Assembly: GCF_017745275.1 (NCBI RefSeq)
Contig: NZ_JAGHZS010000004.1
Span: 186,001 to 250,000, forward strand
Reading direction: 5' to 3'
Source: Chitinophaga sp.
GTDB taxonomy: Bacteria; Bacteroidota; Bacteroidia; Chitinophagales; Chitinophagaceae
Length of the DNA: 64,000 nucleotides
Both the position numbers and the translations under genes were made by a program. This document shows, in pieces, positions 16,265 through 24,811 of the stretch (position 1 is the stretch's first letter; each line of letters starts with the position of its first letter). A model generated the notes under the pieces. That model was given only the letters and a program-made list of their open reading frames with translations. It was not told the origin of the DNA and made no database searches.

Positions 16265-17050
16265 ATGATATCGTCAAACAAAACAACTATCGTGTTCATT
16301 ACCGGGGCATTTGTTCATAACAGTTGCTGGCAGGAATGGCAAAATTACTTTGAGAAGCAGGGTTATCAAACGCTGGCTCCTGCATGGCCTCACAAAGGAT
16401 CTACAGCTGAAATGCTCCGGAATAATCATCCGGATGAAGCAATAGCCTCCAACAGGCTGGCTGCCCTGACCGACTACTACGCTAATATAATAAAACAATG
16501 CCCGGGGAAACCGGTTTTAATCGGCCATTCTATCGGCGGACTTATGGTCCAGCTATTGCTGCAACGAGGCCTGGGGAGTGCCGGCGTAGCCATCCACTCC
16601 GTGCCCCCTCAAGGAATCATGACATTTAAACTTTCATTCTTAAAAGCAGGATGGAAAGCGCTTGGATTTTTCACCTCCACAAAAAAATCCTACCTGATGT
16701 CATTTAAGACCTGGCAATACGCCTTTACCAATGGTATGGATAACGAATCTCAAAGAGATGGTTACTACAAATATGCAATACCGGAATCAAAACTGATTGT
16801 CCGGGATACCATTTCAAAGGCCGCAAAAATAAATTTCGAAAACCCACATGCACCGCTGCTTCTTACCTCTGGCAGCGATGATCACACTATACCGGCATCA
16901 TTGAATTACGACAACTATAAAAAATATAAAAAAAGTAATTCTATTACCGATTATAAAGAATTCAAAGGAAGAAACCATTTTGTATTAGGGCAGCCGACCT
17001 GGAAAGAAGATGCGGATTATATCCTGAATTGGTTGGAAAAGCTGCGGTAA
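16265..17050 (+). CDS. Alpha/beta hydrolase
   Basis: About 261 residues from the Met at 16265 (MISSNKTTIVFITGAFVH); an ATG at 16235 would add ten residues. The fold is seen from the early strand IVFITGAF (oxyanion loop), nucleophile Ser in VLIGHSIGGLMVQLL, acid Asp in LLLTSGSDDHTIPAS and His in FKGRNHFVLGQPTW. No signal peptide, so cytosolic. It is similar to small esterases and lactonase-like hydrolases; the substrate is unknown. It opens a co-directional run of five genes to 22365 with gaps of 28-66 bp. Confidence 0.85.
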   Translation: MISSNKTTIVFITGAFVHNSCWQEWQNYFEKQGYQTLAPAWPHKGSTAEMLRNNHPDEAIASNRLAALTDYYANIIKQCPGKPVLIGHSIGGLMVQLLLQRGLGSAGVAIHSVPPQGIMTFKLSFLKAGWKALGFFTSTKKSYLMSFKTWQYAFTNGMDNESQRDGYYKYAIPESKLIVRDTISKAAKINFENPHAPLLLTSGSDDHTIPASLNYDNYKKYKKSNSITDYKEFKGRNHFVLGQPTWKEDADYILNWLEKLR

Positions 17051-17116
17051 CTACCGGTTCCTCCTATCATCACACCTACAAAACAAAAACCTATAAATCA
17101 CTCAAACATTTCAGCT

Positions 17117-18097
17117 ATGAAAAAACACTATACAGTATTTATTGCTGCTATCATTCTGCTGTCCGCATGCCAGGGTAATCCCAAACAAGAAAAGCCGGTT
17201 AATGGTAATGCTCCCGACTCTACCAGCCAAACCATAGCAGTTCAACAGCCAGCCCCTCCTCCACCAAATTTCAAACATGTTACGGTCAAAGTAAATGGTG
17301 TAGACATTCACTATGTGACTGGTGGCGCCGGTGAACCATTGGTTTTACTTCATGGATTTGGCCAGAACTGGTACATGTGGAACCGTATCCTGCCTGAACT
17401 CTCCAAGCATTTTACGATAATAGCACCCGATCTTCCCGGCATTGGAGAGTCCGGAAAACCAGCCAACGGGTATGATAAAAAAACAATGGCCTCATATATA
17501 CATGGGCTGGTTAAACAACTGGGACACGATCATATCAACCTGGCAGGTCATGACATAGGACTCATGGTTGCTTATGCCTATGCCGCTCAGTTTCCGAAGG
17601 AAGTTAACAAGCTCGCCCTGATGGATGCACTGCTTCCAGGTGTTGAGCCGGTGTGGAGCCAGGTCAAAGCATCTGCCTGGTGGTTCGGCTTTTTCTCATT
17701 CCCCGCTTCAGGTGAATTAGTAGCAGGAAAGGAACGTTTATTCCTGACCAATTTCTGGCCGGTAGTAGGACATGTAAAAGATGCTTTTACTCCTGAAGAA
17801 ACCAACGAATTCGTAAGGGCATATGCCGTTCAGGGTGGTGTTACCGGTGCTTTTCACTGGTTCGGTGCCTTTGAGCAGGATGCAAAGGACAATAAGGAAT
17901 TCATGAAAACGAAATTAAAAATGCCTTTGCTGGCAATGGGCGGTGAATATTTCGGTGCCGCTTTCCTCGTAGATCACTGCAAGCTCGTAGCGGAAAATGT
18001 GAAAGGCTCAAACATAAAAGGAGCCGGCCATTGGATTGTGCAGGAAAATACCGCACAGGTACAAAAAGACCTGGTTGACTTTTTTACAGCGAAATAA
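17117..18097 (+). CDS. Lipoprotein alpha/beta hydrolase of the epoxide hydrolase/dehalogenase type
   Basis: 326 residues. The N-terminus has a lipoprotein signal (IAAIILLSACQGNP; Cys ~19) and a Pro-rich linker. The fold shows the HGFGQNWYMW oxyanion loop, the nucleophile elbow LAGHDIGLMVAYAYA with Asp instead of Ser, and the catalytic His in IKGAGHWIVQENT. An Asp nucleophile is characteristic of epoxide hydrolases, haloalkane dehalogenases and fluoroacetate dehalogenases, which form an ester intermediate. It is anchored to the outer or inner membrane facing the periplasm or outside. Its neighbours are another hydrolase, an MBL-fold protein, an amidohydrolase and a porin, so it probably processes an imported small molecule. 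Confidence 0.85.
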   Translation: MKKHYTVFIAAIILLSACQGNPKQEKPVNGNAPDSTSQTIAVQQPAPPPPNFKHVTVKVNGVDIHYVTGGAGEPLVLLHGFGQNWYMWNRILPELSKHFTIIAPDLPGIGESGKPANGYDKKTMASYIHGLVKQLGHDHINLAGHDIGLMVAYAYAAQFPKEVNKLALMDALLPGVEPVWSQVKASAWWFGFFSFPASGELVAGKERLFLTNFWPVVGHVKDAFTPEETNEFVRAYAVQGGVTGAFHWFGAFEQDAKDNKEFMKTKLKMPLLAMGGEYFGAAFLVDHCKLVAENVKGSNIKGAGHWIVQENTAQVQKDLVDFFTAK

Positions 18098-18125
18098 GTT
18101 TTTCCCTCCTCAAAAATTATAATTT

Positions 18126-19136
18126 ATGAAAACATACCTATTGCTGCTCAGTATCACTTGTATGGCAGCCCTTCATCCTATCCTGCCCCTAAACGCCCAG
18201 TCGCCATTGCCTCCGGTAGTACCCATCTGGGATGGTAATGCGGTAGAACTACAACTCCATAAAGTGGCGGATGGCATCTATGCTATTCAACCCACCACCG
18301 TGGAAACAGAAACCACAAAGGGAATTCCGCAGGCAACCTCCGGTGGATTTATTGTAGGTGATAAGGGAGTAATGCTGATAGAATGCTTCCTGAATAAACG
18401 GCTTTTCGACCAGGAGATTAAATTGATAAGATCTGTTACCGACAAACCGATCATTTATGCCATCAATACCAGTGATCATGGCGATCATTGTTTTACCAAC
18501 TACCTGCTGCCCGCATCAACTATTATTATCCAGAATGATTTTGCGAAAGAAAACCTGGGTAAAAATTTCGGGAACATCAAACAATTCATGATATCGTTGT
18601 TTGGCGCAAACCGTGGCATTGAAGAAGCGAAATACCGGCCTGCAGATATCACCATCGCCCGGAACAACACACTGACCGTTGACTTAGGAGAAGGTAAGAT
18701 CGTTGAGCTGATCAATACCGGAACTGCACAATCACCTGCCGATCTCTTTGTGTGGGTCCCCTCTTCAAAAGTTTTCTGGGCGGGTAATCCTTTTATTGGC
18801 GAAAGTCCAACCATCCCATGGTTATTTGATGGATACTTCCTCGAGCCGGCCAACAATCTCAAAAAAATGTATGACCTGTTACCGGATGACGCCATTGTTA
18901 TTCCCGGTCATGGCAGGATTACCAACAAAGCCGGTATCAAATATACCATCGACTATGTACAGTCGCTTAAGAAAAATGTGGAAGATGCCGTACGCAAAGG
19001 ACTATCACTGGAACAAACCAAACAGGCAGTAACCATGAAAGAATACGATAAGGGATATACGCTGTTTAACTGGCTTCACTTCAACTTCAACCTGCCCAAT
19101 GCTTATAAGGATATCAGCAGTAGCCTGGCGAAATAA
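18126..19136 (+). CDS. Exported MBL-fold protein with incomplete metal site
   Basis: 336 residues with a signal peptide ending near LNAQS (~25). The metallo-beta-lactamase fold is clear (LHKVADGIYAI, GGFIVGDKGVMLIE, IVIPGHGRIT). The metal motif normally HxHxDH reads S116-D-H118-G-D120-H121, so the first zinc His is Ser. The His expected after the next strand is Gln202 (GTAQSPADLF), and the bridging Asp is Asn221 (FWAGN). Asp120, His121 and His262 are kept. Thus the Zn1 site seems lost and a Zn2-like site remains. It may be a one-metal enzyme or a binding protein. It lies third in the operon with two hydrolases upstream (28-bp gap). Confidence 0.82.
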   Translation: MKTYLLLLSITCMAALHPILPLNAQSPLPPVVPIWDGNAVELQLHKVADGIYAIQPTTVETETTKGIPQATSGGFIVGDKGVMLIECFLNKRLFDQEIKLIRSVTDKPIIYAINTSDHGDHCFTNYLLPASTIIIQNDFAKENLGKNFGNIKQFMISLFGANRGIEEAKYRPADITIARNNTLTVDLGEGKIVELINTGTAQSPADLFVWVPSSKVFWAGNPFIGESPTIPWLFDGYFLEPANNLKKMYDLLPDDAIVIPGHGRITNKAGIKYTIDYVQSLKKNVEDAVRKGLSLEQTKQAVTMKEYDKGYTLFNWLHFNFNLPNAYKDISSSLAK

Positions 19137-19170
19137 GGTATTTAAACATCTGATTAAAAAATTAAACCCC

Positions 19171-20937
19171 ATGGTAAGATTACTTCTTATTTCATGCCTG
19201 TTATTTGTTTTACGCGGTTCTGCGCAGGAAAAAGCAGACCTGGTCATTGTTAACGCAAAAATTGCCACCATGGCTAAACGCGGCGAATTCAAAGAAGCCG
19301 TTGCCGTGAAAGATGGAATTATCCTGGAAGTAGGCAGTACTTCGGTCATACTTTCCAGGTATAAAGGCAGCACTACTAATGTTATTGATGCCAAAGGAAG
19401 AACCGTTATTCCCGGGCTGAACGACAGTCATATCCATGCCATCCGGGAGGGACTTAACTACAATGCAGAACTCCGCTGGGATGGTGTTACTTCTTTAAAG
19501 AAAGCGATGGAAATGTTGAAAGAACAGGCATCCCGAACACCTCCCGGCACCTGGATCAAAGTAGTTGGAGGATGGAATGAATACCAGTTCGAAGAAAAAA
19601 GACAGCCCACCATTGCCGAAATCAATGAAGCCGTTCCCGACAAACCAGTATTCATCACTTATCTGTATGGAAAAGCTTTCGTTAATAAAAAGGGGATTGA
19701 GCTATTAAAGTATGATAAAAATACCCGGTATGAAGGCAGCCTTATTGAGCTGGATTCAACGGGCACCCCTACCGGCATGCTGTATGCCAAAGAAACGCCG
19801 AAAGCGATTTATACCACACTGGCATTAACTACAAAACTCAACCAGGAAGAAAGAGTGAACTCAACGCTTCAGTACTATCATGAATTAAATAAATACGGTT
19901 TAACCAGTGTAATAGATGCAGGTGGCGGAGGACAATTCTATCCGGACGATTACGCTGTTGCAGCAAGTCTTGCCCGGGAAGGGAAGTTATCACTTAGAAC
20001 ATCCTATTTCCTCTTCGCACAGTTGTATGGTAAAGAATTGCAAAATTACCAGGATTGGGTAAGGTCAACAAAATTAAGGCGAAATGACAACATGCTCCTT
20101 CCGAACGGATATGTAGCGGAAGGCGCCGGAGAAAACCTGGTAGCCAGTGCAGCAGATTTCGAAAATTTCCTGGAACCCCGTATTGTACTTTCCGACAGCA
20201 TGGAAGCAGACCTGGAGCCTGTTATCCGGCTATTTGTACAAAACCGCTGGCCCTTCCGGCTACATGCCACTTATGGTGAATCCATAGACCGGATGTTGAA
20301 TGTTTTTGAAAAAGTAAATAAAGTCACTCCGTTTAACGGGCTACACTGGCTGTTTGATCATGCCGAAACGGTCACTAACTCAGAACTGAATCGCATTAAA
20401 CATTTGGGAGGTGGCATTGCCGTACAGTTCCGGATGTATTACCAGGGCGAACTCTATCAAAAAATGTATGGTCACCCCAACCACCAGATCCCGCCTATAA
20501 AACAAATGCTCAAAATGGGTATCCCCGTTGGTCTCGGTACGGATGCCACCCGCATTTCCACCTTCAATCCCTGGATATGCCTGCATTGGGCAACAACCGG
20601 CAAAACAATAGGTGGCTACCAGTTCTGGCCCAGGCAGGATGTCCTCACAAGATTTGAAGCCCTGCAACTCTATACTGTTGGCAGCGCATGGGTAAGCCAG
20701 GACGAAAAACTGAAAGGCAGGATCATCAAAGGGCAGTATGCTGACATGGTCATTATCAGCAAGGACTATTTCACGATTCCCATTGATGACATCACTAGTA
20801 TCCACTCCCTGCTGACCATCGTTAATGGTAAACCGGTTTATGGCGAAGGAGACTATGCAGGTCTGAATAAATCGATGCCCCTTGCTATACCGGAATGGAG
20901 CCCGGCCAGGTATTATGATGGATATCATCAACAATAA
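19171..20937 (+). CDS. Exported amidohydrolase family 3 (YtcJ-like)
   Basis: 588 residues from the ATG at 19171, which gives a proper signal peptide (MVRLLLISCLLFVLRGSAQ); an in-frame ATG further upstream at 19099 lies inside the previous gene and is rejected. Domain order: the composite N-terminal sandwich (ADLVIVNAKIATM), metal site GLNDSHIHA, the long barrel, FRLHATYGE and LFDHAE (His ligands), VGLGTDATRIS (final Asp), and the closing strands with GQYADMVIIS. YtcJ-like hydrolases cut amides, ureas or cyclic amides in a metal-dependent way; most are cytosolic, so a secreted one is notable. It is followed by a porin after 51 bp. Confidence 0.88.
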   Translation: MVRLLLISCLLFVLRGSAQEKADLVIVNAKIATMAKRGEFKEAVAVKDGIILEVGSTSVILSRYKGSTTNVIDAKGRTVIPGLNDSHIHAIREGLNYNAELRWDGVTSLKKAMEMLKEQASRTPPGTWIKVVGGWNEYQFEEKRQPTIAEINEAVPDKPVFITYLYGKAFVNKKGIELLKYDKNTRYEGSLIELDSTGTPTGMLYAKETPKAIYTTLALTTKLNQEERVNSTLQYYHELNKYGLTSVIDAGGGGQFYPDDYAVAASLAREGKLSLRTSYFLFAQLYGKELQNYQDWVRSTKLRRNDNMLLPNGYVAEGAGENLVASAADFENFLEPRIVLSDSMEADLEPVIRLFVQNRWPFRLHATYGESIDRMLNVFEKVNKVTPFNGLHWLFDHAETVTNSELNRIKHLGGGIAVQFRMYYQGELYQKMYGHPNHQIPPIKQMLKMGIPVGLGTDATRISTFNPWICLHWATTGKTIGGYQFWPRQDVLTRFEALQLYTVGSAWVSQDEKLKGRIIKGQYADMVIISKDYFTIPIDDITSIHSLLTIVNGKPVYGEGDYAGLNKSMPLAIPEWSPARYYDGYHQQ

Positions 20938-20988
20938 GAAAACCAGTTTATAAAAATAACATTTTGAAATCTGTAGAAAAATCCAGAG

Positions 20989-22365
20989 ATGAAAAACATC
21001 CCCATCATATTTGTATTGCTGGTTTTAACGGCGCATAGTCAGGCGCAAAGCATCCCTGCTTTCAAACAACTCCGGTATGAAGAAGATTATTCGCTGTTCA
21101 GGCAGGATACCAGCAGGGATTGGTATAAAGCAACTAAATTCACGCCGCTTTCAAAACATAAACAAGCCTATGTAAGCATAGGAGGCGATATCAGGTATCA
21201 ATACCAATGGTTCCAAAATGAAAACTGGGGCGAATCGCCTCCGGATCACGATGGTTTTATCCTTACCCGCTACCTGGTACATGCCGATGTACATGCAGGG
21301 AAAAATTTCAGGACCTTTATTCAAATGCAAAGCAGTCTTGCTAACGGCAAAGCTTATGCTCCTTCCCCGGTAGATGAAAATCAGCTGGACCTCCACCAGG
21401 CATTTGCAGACATTATAATGCCGCTTGCAAACAAACAAGGACTGATTTTAAGAGTCGGCCGCCAGGAGTTGCTGTATGGCTCACAGCGATTGGTGGCTGT
21501 TCGTGATGGACCGAATAACCGTCAGTCTTTTGACGCCATCCGTCTCCTATACACACGCCCCAACTGGAAAACCGATCTTTTCTTTTCTCATTTTGTCCGC
21601 TCTCAGCAAAAAATATTCGACGACGGCTTTAATAAGAACACGAAATTCTGGGGCATATATGCGGTCCGGAACAAAATTCCGTTTTTCAGGAATGTAGATG
21701 TATATTATTTCGGGCTATGGAAGAACAATACCAAATTCGATGATGGTGCAGGGAAAGAGCTACGGCATTCTTTAGGTAGCAGGATATGGGGCAATTCAAA
21801 TGGCTGGCGGTACGATATAGAAGGACTTTACCAGTTCGGAGACTTTGCAGATAAAACAATTGCTGCATGGACATTCTCAGTAAATACCGGGTATAAATTT
21901 CAAGATACCAGGCTTAAACCCGAAATCGGTATAAAAACCGAATTAATCAGTGGAGACAAGAAGTATAACGACGACAAACTTCAGACTTTCAATCCACTAT
22001 TTCCCAGGGGAGGATATTTTGGTCTTGTTTCTATCATCGGGCCAGCCAACTTAACTGATATTCATCCTTCCCTTACATTGGACCTATCATCAAAACTATC
22101 GCTCAACATGGACTATGATATTTTCTGGAGATACAGCGCACATGATGGTATATATGGGCCCAATGTTGCGTTAATCTATTCCGGTAAAACCAGTGATCAT
22201 AAATTTATAGGAAAACAGCTTTCGGCAAACCTGGAATATACGCCCAATAATTTTCTTTATTTCCGCGGAGAGTTTACCTGGTTTCAGGCGGGAGACTATT
22301 TAAAAGATGTGGGGCCGGGAAAAGATATTTTATTTACCGCAATTACCACACAACTCAGGTTTTAA
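20989..22365 (+). CDS. Alginate-export-type outer-membrane porin
   Basis: 458 residues with signal peptide (MKNIPIIFVLLVLTAHSQAQ). It has the pattern of the alginate export (AlgE-like) family: AYVSIGGDIRYQYQWF at the first strand, DGFILTRYLVHADVHAG, FADIIMPL, LILRVGRQELLYGSQRLV and many alternating amphipathic strands, ending with the aromatic C-terminal strand FTAITTQLRF needed for insertion in the outer membrane. Distant members of this family carry many substrates, so it need not move alginate. As the last gene of the hydrolase operon it likely brings in or releases the pathway's substrate. Confidence 0.85.
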   Translation: MKNIPIIFVLLVLTAHSQAQSIPAFKQLRYEEDYSLFRQDTSRDWYKATKFTPLSKHKQAYVSIGGDIRYQYQWFQNENWGESPPDHDGFILTRYLVHADVHAGKNFRTFIQMQSSLANGKAYAPSPVDENQLDLHQAFADIIMPLANKQGLILRVGRQELLYGSQRLVAVRDGPNNRQSFDAIRLLYTRPNWKTDLFFSHFVRSQQKIFDDGFNKNTKFWGIYAVRNKIPFFRNVDVYYFGLWKNNTKFDDGAGKELRHSLGSRIWGNSNGWRYDIEGLYQFGDFADKTIAAWTFSVNTGYKFQDTRLKPEIGIKTELISGDKKYNDDKLQTFNPLFPRGGYFGLVSIIGPANLTDIHPSLTLDLSSKLSLNMDYDIFWRYSAHDGIYGPNVALIYSGKTSDHKFIGKQLSANLEYTPNNFLYFRGEFTWFQAGDYLKDVGPGKDILFTAITTQLRF

Positions 22366-22397
22366 CATCATCCAAACTAAATAGCTACTTTTGTTCA

Positions 22398-22862
22398 ATG
22401 AAACGTTTTATTGTTTGTAACAACTGTGGCACCCGCGTTTCGGGCTTATTAGATCAGCAGGTAGCATTGGATTTCATCGGAAAAATGAACGGCGAATTAT
22501 TGCTATCAGAAGGGCAATATGGTATTGATGATAAAGGGGACTATTATATCTTTATTGGGGATAAACATCACTTGACTTATCATCCTGATCAGAACAGAAT
22601 GATTGGCTGTTGTGGTCCTTCGCCGGAGGGATTACCTAACCTGGTGTGCATTTGTAAATCAGAAACAGGCAGGGAGGTAACAGATTGTCTGACGGCGCAT
22701 TACATCACCCTGTACAAGAACGCAGCAATGATAAAAGAAGACAGTACCGGCTTACTGGCAGAAGTATTAGCCCTGCCCATAGCTGAAGAAACTAAATATC
22801 AATACGAAATTTTAATCCAGTATGGAGATACGGCATCTGTTTTAAAAGCACTAGGGAAATAA
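22398..22862 (+). CDS. Hypothetical protein with Cys-rich N-terminus
   Basis: 154 residues, not recognised. It begins MKRFIVCNNCGTRVSG, a C-x2-C pair, with further Cys at GCCGPSPEGL and LVCICKSETG, so it could bind zinc or another metal. No signal peptide or membrane segment. A TACTTTTG (22386-22393) five bases before the ATG resembles a -7 element and suggests its own, nearly leaderless promoter. Confidence 0.7.
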   Translation: MKRFIVCNNCGTRVSGLLDQQVALDFIGKMNGELLLSEGQYGIDDKGDYYIFIGDKHHLTYHPDQNRMIGCCGPSPEGLPNLVCICKSETGREVTDCLTAHYITLYKNAAMIKEDSTGLLAEVLALPIAEETKYQYEILIQYGDTASVLKALGK

Positions 22863-23053
22863 CGTGGTGCGTCGATTTTATCAAAACGCCCTAATATATA
22901 CCATAAATAAACAATACAACCAGGCCCCGTCTCATCAAGCCTTTCCCTTACTTATAAGTTGCCCGTGGGCCAAATTATATAAACTTTCTCCTGAATTGTA
23001 TAACGATCCCTGTGCGGTATATCGGAGCTTTGTCACGGCCCAAATTCAATATT

Positions 23054-23644
23054 ATGCTCAGTAGCTATAAGATATTCATTAAAGGAATGGTATGCGACAG
23101 GTGCATACTTACGGTCAAAGATGCACTGCAGGAACTGCAAATACCCGTTACCGGCGTTACACTTGGAGAATTCACTACGGTATCTGCCTTGTCCGGCCCC
23201 GACCTGGAGGCTGTCCGCGAAAAGCTGCAACCCCTGGGATTCACGTTGTTGGAAGATAAGAAAACCAAATTGGTGCGAGATATTAAATCGCTGGTGGAGA
23301 AAGTATATTCCGGTTCCTATGATTTCCCGGAAAACTTCCGGTTCTCACAGCTATCAGCAAGGACTTTACACAAAGACTATGATTTTATCAGCAATACTTT
23401 TTCTGAACTGGAAGGCAGTACCCTGGAGAAATATATCATTGCATTCCGTACAGAGAAAGTAAAAGAATTCCTCGTATATACCGATGAAACGCTGTCTGAT
23501 ATTGCCTTCCGGTTGGGTTATAGCAGCGGGGCCCATCTTTCCCGGCAGTTTAAAGATCAAACGGGGCTCAACACTTCTTACTTTAAAGAAATCAGGAAAT
23601 CGAAGGAAGCCCTTTCTCATCAATCAGAAGAGCATACCCATTAA
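23054..23644 (+). CDS. HMA-like domain fused to an AraC-type DNA-binding domain
   Basis: 196 residues from the ATG at 23054; the frame extends upstream without a sensible domain. Residues 1-70 form a ferredoxin-like heavy-metal-associated domain (SSYKIFIKGMVCDRCILTVKD), with C-x2-C in the metal-binding loop. Residues ~100-185 are an AraC HTH pair: YIIAFRTEKVKEFL, LSDIAFRLGYSSGAHLSRQF, GLNTSYFKEIR. The His-rich tail (HQSEEHTH) may also bind metal. It is likely a metal- or redox-responsive regulator. The ferredoxin reductase gene follows 14 bp later and is the probable operon partner. Confidence 0.85.
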   Translation: MLSSYKIFIKGMVCDRCILTVKDALQELQIPVTGVTLGEFTTVSALSGPDLEAVREKLQPLGFTLLEDKKTKLVRDIKSLVEKVYSGSYDFPENFRFSQLSARTLHKDYDFISNTFSELEGSTLEKYIIAFRTEKVKEFLVYTDETLSDIAFRLGYSSGAHLSRQFKDQTGLNTSYFKEIRKSKEALSHQSEEHTH

Positions 23645-23658
23645 AAGTAATTTACCAC

Positions 23659-24708
23659 ATGAACGACGTACAAACCTGGCGCACGGCGCGTATTATCCCG
23701 GAAACTGCCTCCGCGGTTACCATCCGGTTTGATACCGGCGACCAGCCTTTTATATATCAACCTGGGCAATTTATCAATCTTACTTTAATCATCAATGATA
23801 AAACCGTTACCCGGTCTTATTCTTTAAGTTCTGTGCCAGGAAAAGACCAACAGCCGGCCATCACGGTAAAAGCTGTACCGGGCGGCATCATGAGCAATTA
23901 TATCCTGACCCATGCCAGCGACATAAAAGAGTGGCAGGTAACCGGTCCCTTTGGCGCCTTTGTACCGGTGGATACCACCTGGTCCGCCAAACATATTGTA
24001 TTACTGGCTGGCGGAAGCGGTATCACACCACTGTACAGCATTGCAAGAGCAGTGACAGAACGCTCTCCCGATACGCATGTGACGCTGATCTATGCCAACC
24101 GCACGCCGGAAGAAATTATTTTCAGCCATGATATTGCCTCCTGGCAAAACAGTCACCCGGAAAGAATCCAGGTGCACCACGCCCTTTCTGCGCATGGCGA
24201 CGCCGCCCTCCCCAACCTGGTGAAAGGGCGACTGAATAAGCTGGTGACCCGCAAACTGATTAAACAAAGCATTGAGGAACCACATACCAACGTACATTAT
24301 TTCATTTGCGGCCCCACCGGGCTGATGAAAATGCACCAGGAAATGCTGGAAGCTATGCAGGTACCAGCCGAAAATATCTTCCTGGAATGGTTTTCTCCTG
24401 AACCTGTCAAGCCAGATGAAATATTACCGGATACCCCACAGGAAGTACTCCTTCATTTCTATGAACAATCCAACCTGTTAGATGTAAACCCCGGCAAAAC
24501 TATCCTGGAGGCTGCATTGGAAGACCTGATACCACTCCCTTATTCGTGTAAAGGCGGCACCTGCGGCGTTTGCACTGCAAAGCTCACCGCCGGCAAAGTG
24601 AAGATGCGCCATAACTATGCACTGAGGCCTTCCGACATCGACGAAGGCATGATCCTGCTTTGCCAGAGCTTTCCCCTTACTGCAGATGTTACCGTAGAGA
24701 TAGGGTAA
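23659..24708 (+). CDS. FAD/NAD(P) oxidoreductase with C-terminal 2Fe-2S ferredoxin domain
   Basis: 349 residues. Order: FAD domain (PGQFINLTLI, TRSYSLSSVPG), NAD domain (HIVLLAGGSGITPLYSIA, YFICGPTGLM), and a plant-type ferredoxin (~265-349) with cluster ligands in SCKGGTCGVCTAKL and a fourth Cys in ILLCQSF. This is the layout of PaaE/HcaD- or HMP-type reductases that pass electrons from NAD(P)H to an oxygenase or haem protein. No oxygenase gene is nearby, so the acceptor is unknown. It is transcribed with the HMA-AraC regulator. The stop codon is the first part of a repeated 24-nt terminator sequence (see 26526). Confidence 0.92.
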   Translation: MNDVQTWRTARIIPETASAVTIRFDTGDQPFIYQPGQFINLTLIINDKTVTRSYSLSSVPGKDQQPAITVKAVPGGIMSNYILTHASDIKEWQVTGPFGAFVPVDTTWSAKHIVLLAGGSGITPLYSIARAVTERSPDTHVTLIYANRTPEEIIFSHDIASWQNSHPERIQVHHALSAHGDAALPNLVKGRLNKLVTRKLIKQSIEEPHTNVHYFICGPTGLMKMHQEMLEAMQVPAENIFLEWFSPEPVKPDEILPDTPQEVLLHFYEQSNLLDVNPGKTILEAALEDLIPLPYSCKGGTCGVCTAKLTAGKVKMRHNYALRPSDIDEGMILLCQSFPLTADVTVEIG

Positions 24709-24711
24709 ATG

Positions 24712-24746
24712 CAACGGCCATACGAAAATCAATCGTATGGCCGTTG
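24712..24746 (+). terminator. Terminator copy 1
   Basis: A perfect 14-bp stem, CAACGGCCATACGA (24712-24725) and TCGTATGGCCGTTG (24733-24746), starting 3 nt after the stop. The 24 bases from the stop codon onward (24706-24729) are identical to 26526-26549. Confidence 0.8.
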
Positions 24747-24811
24747 TATACAAATTTACTATGTACTATCACTTCCCTCCTGCTTTCATTTCAGGCAAAA
24801 GACAACACCAA

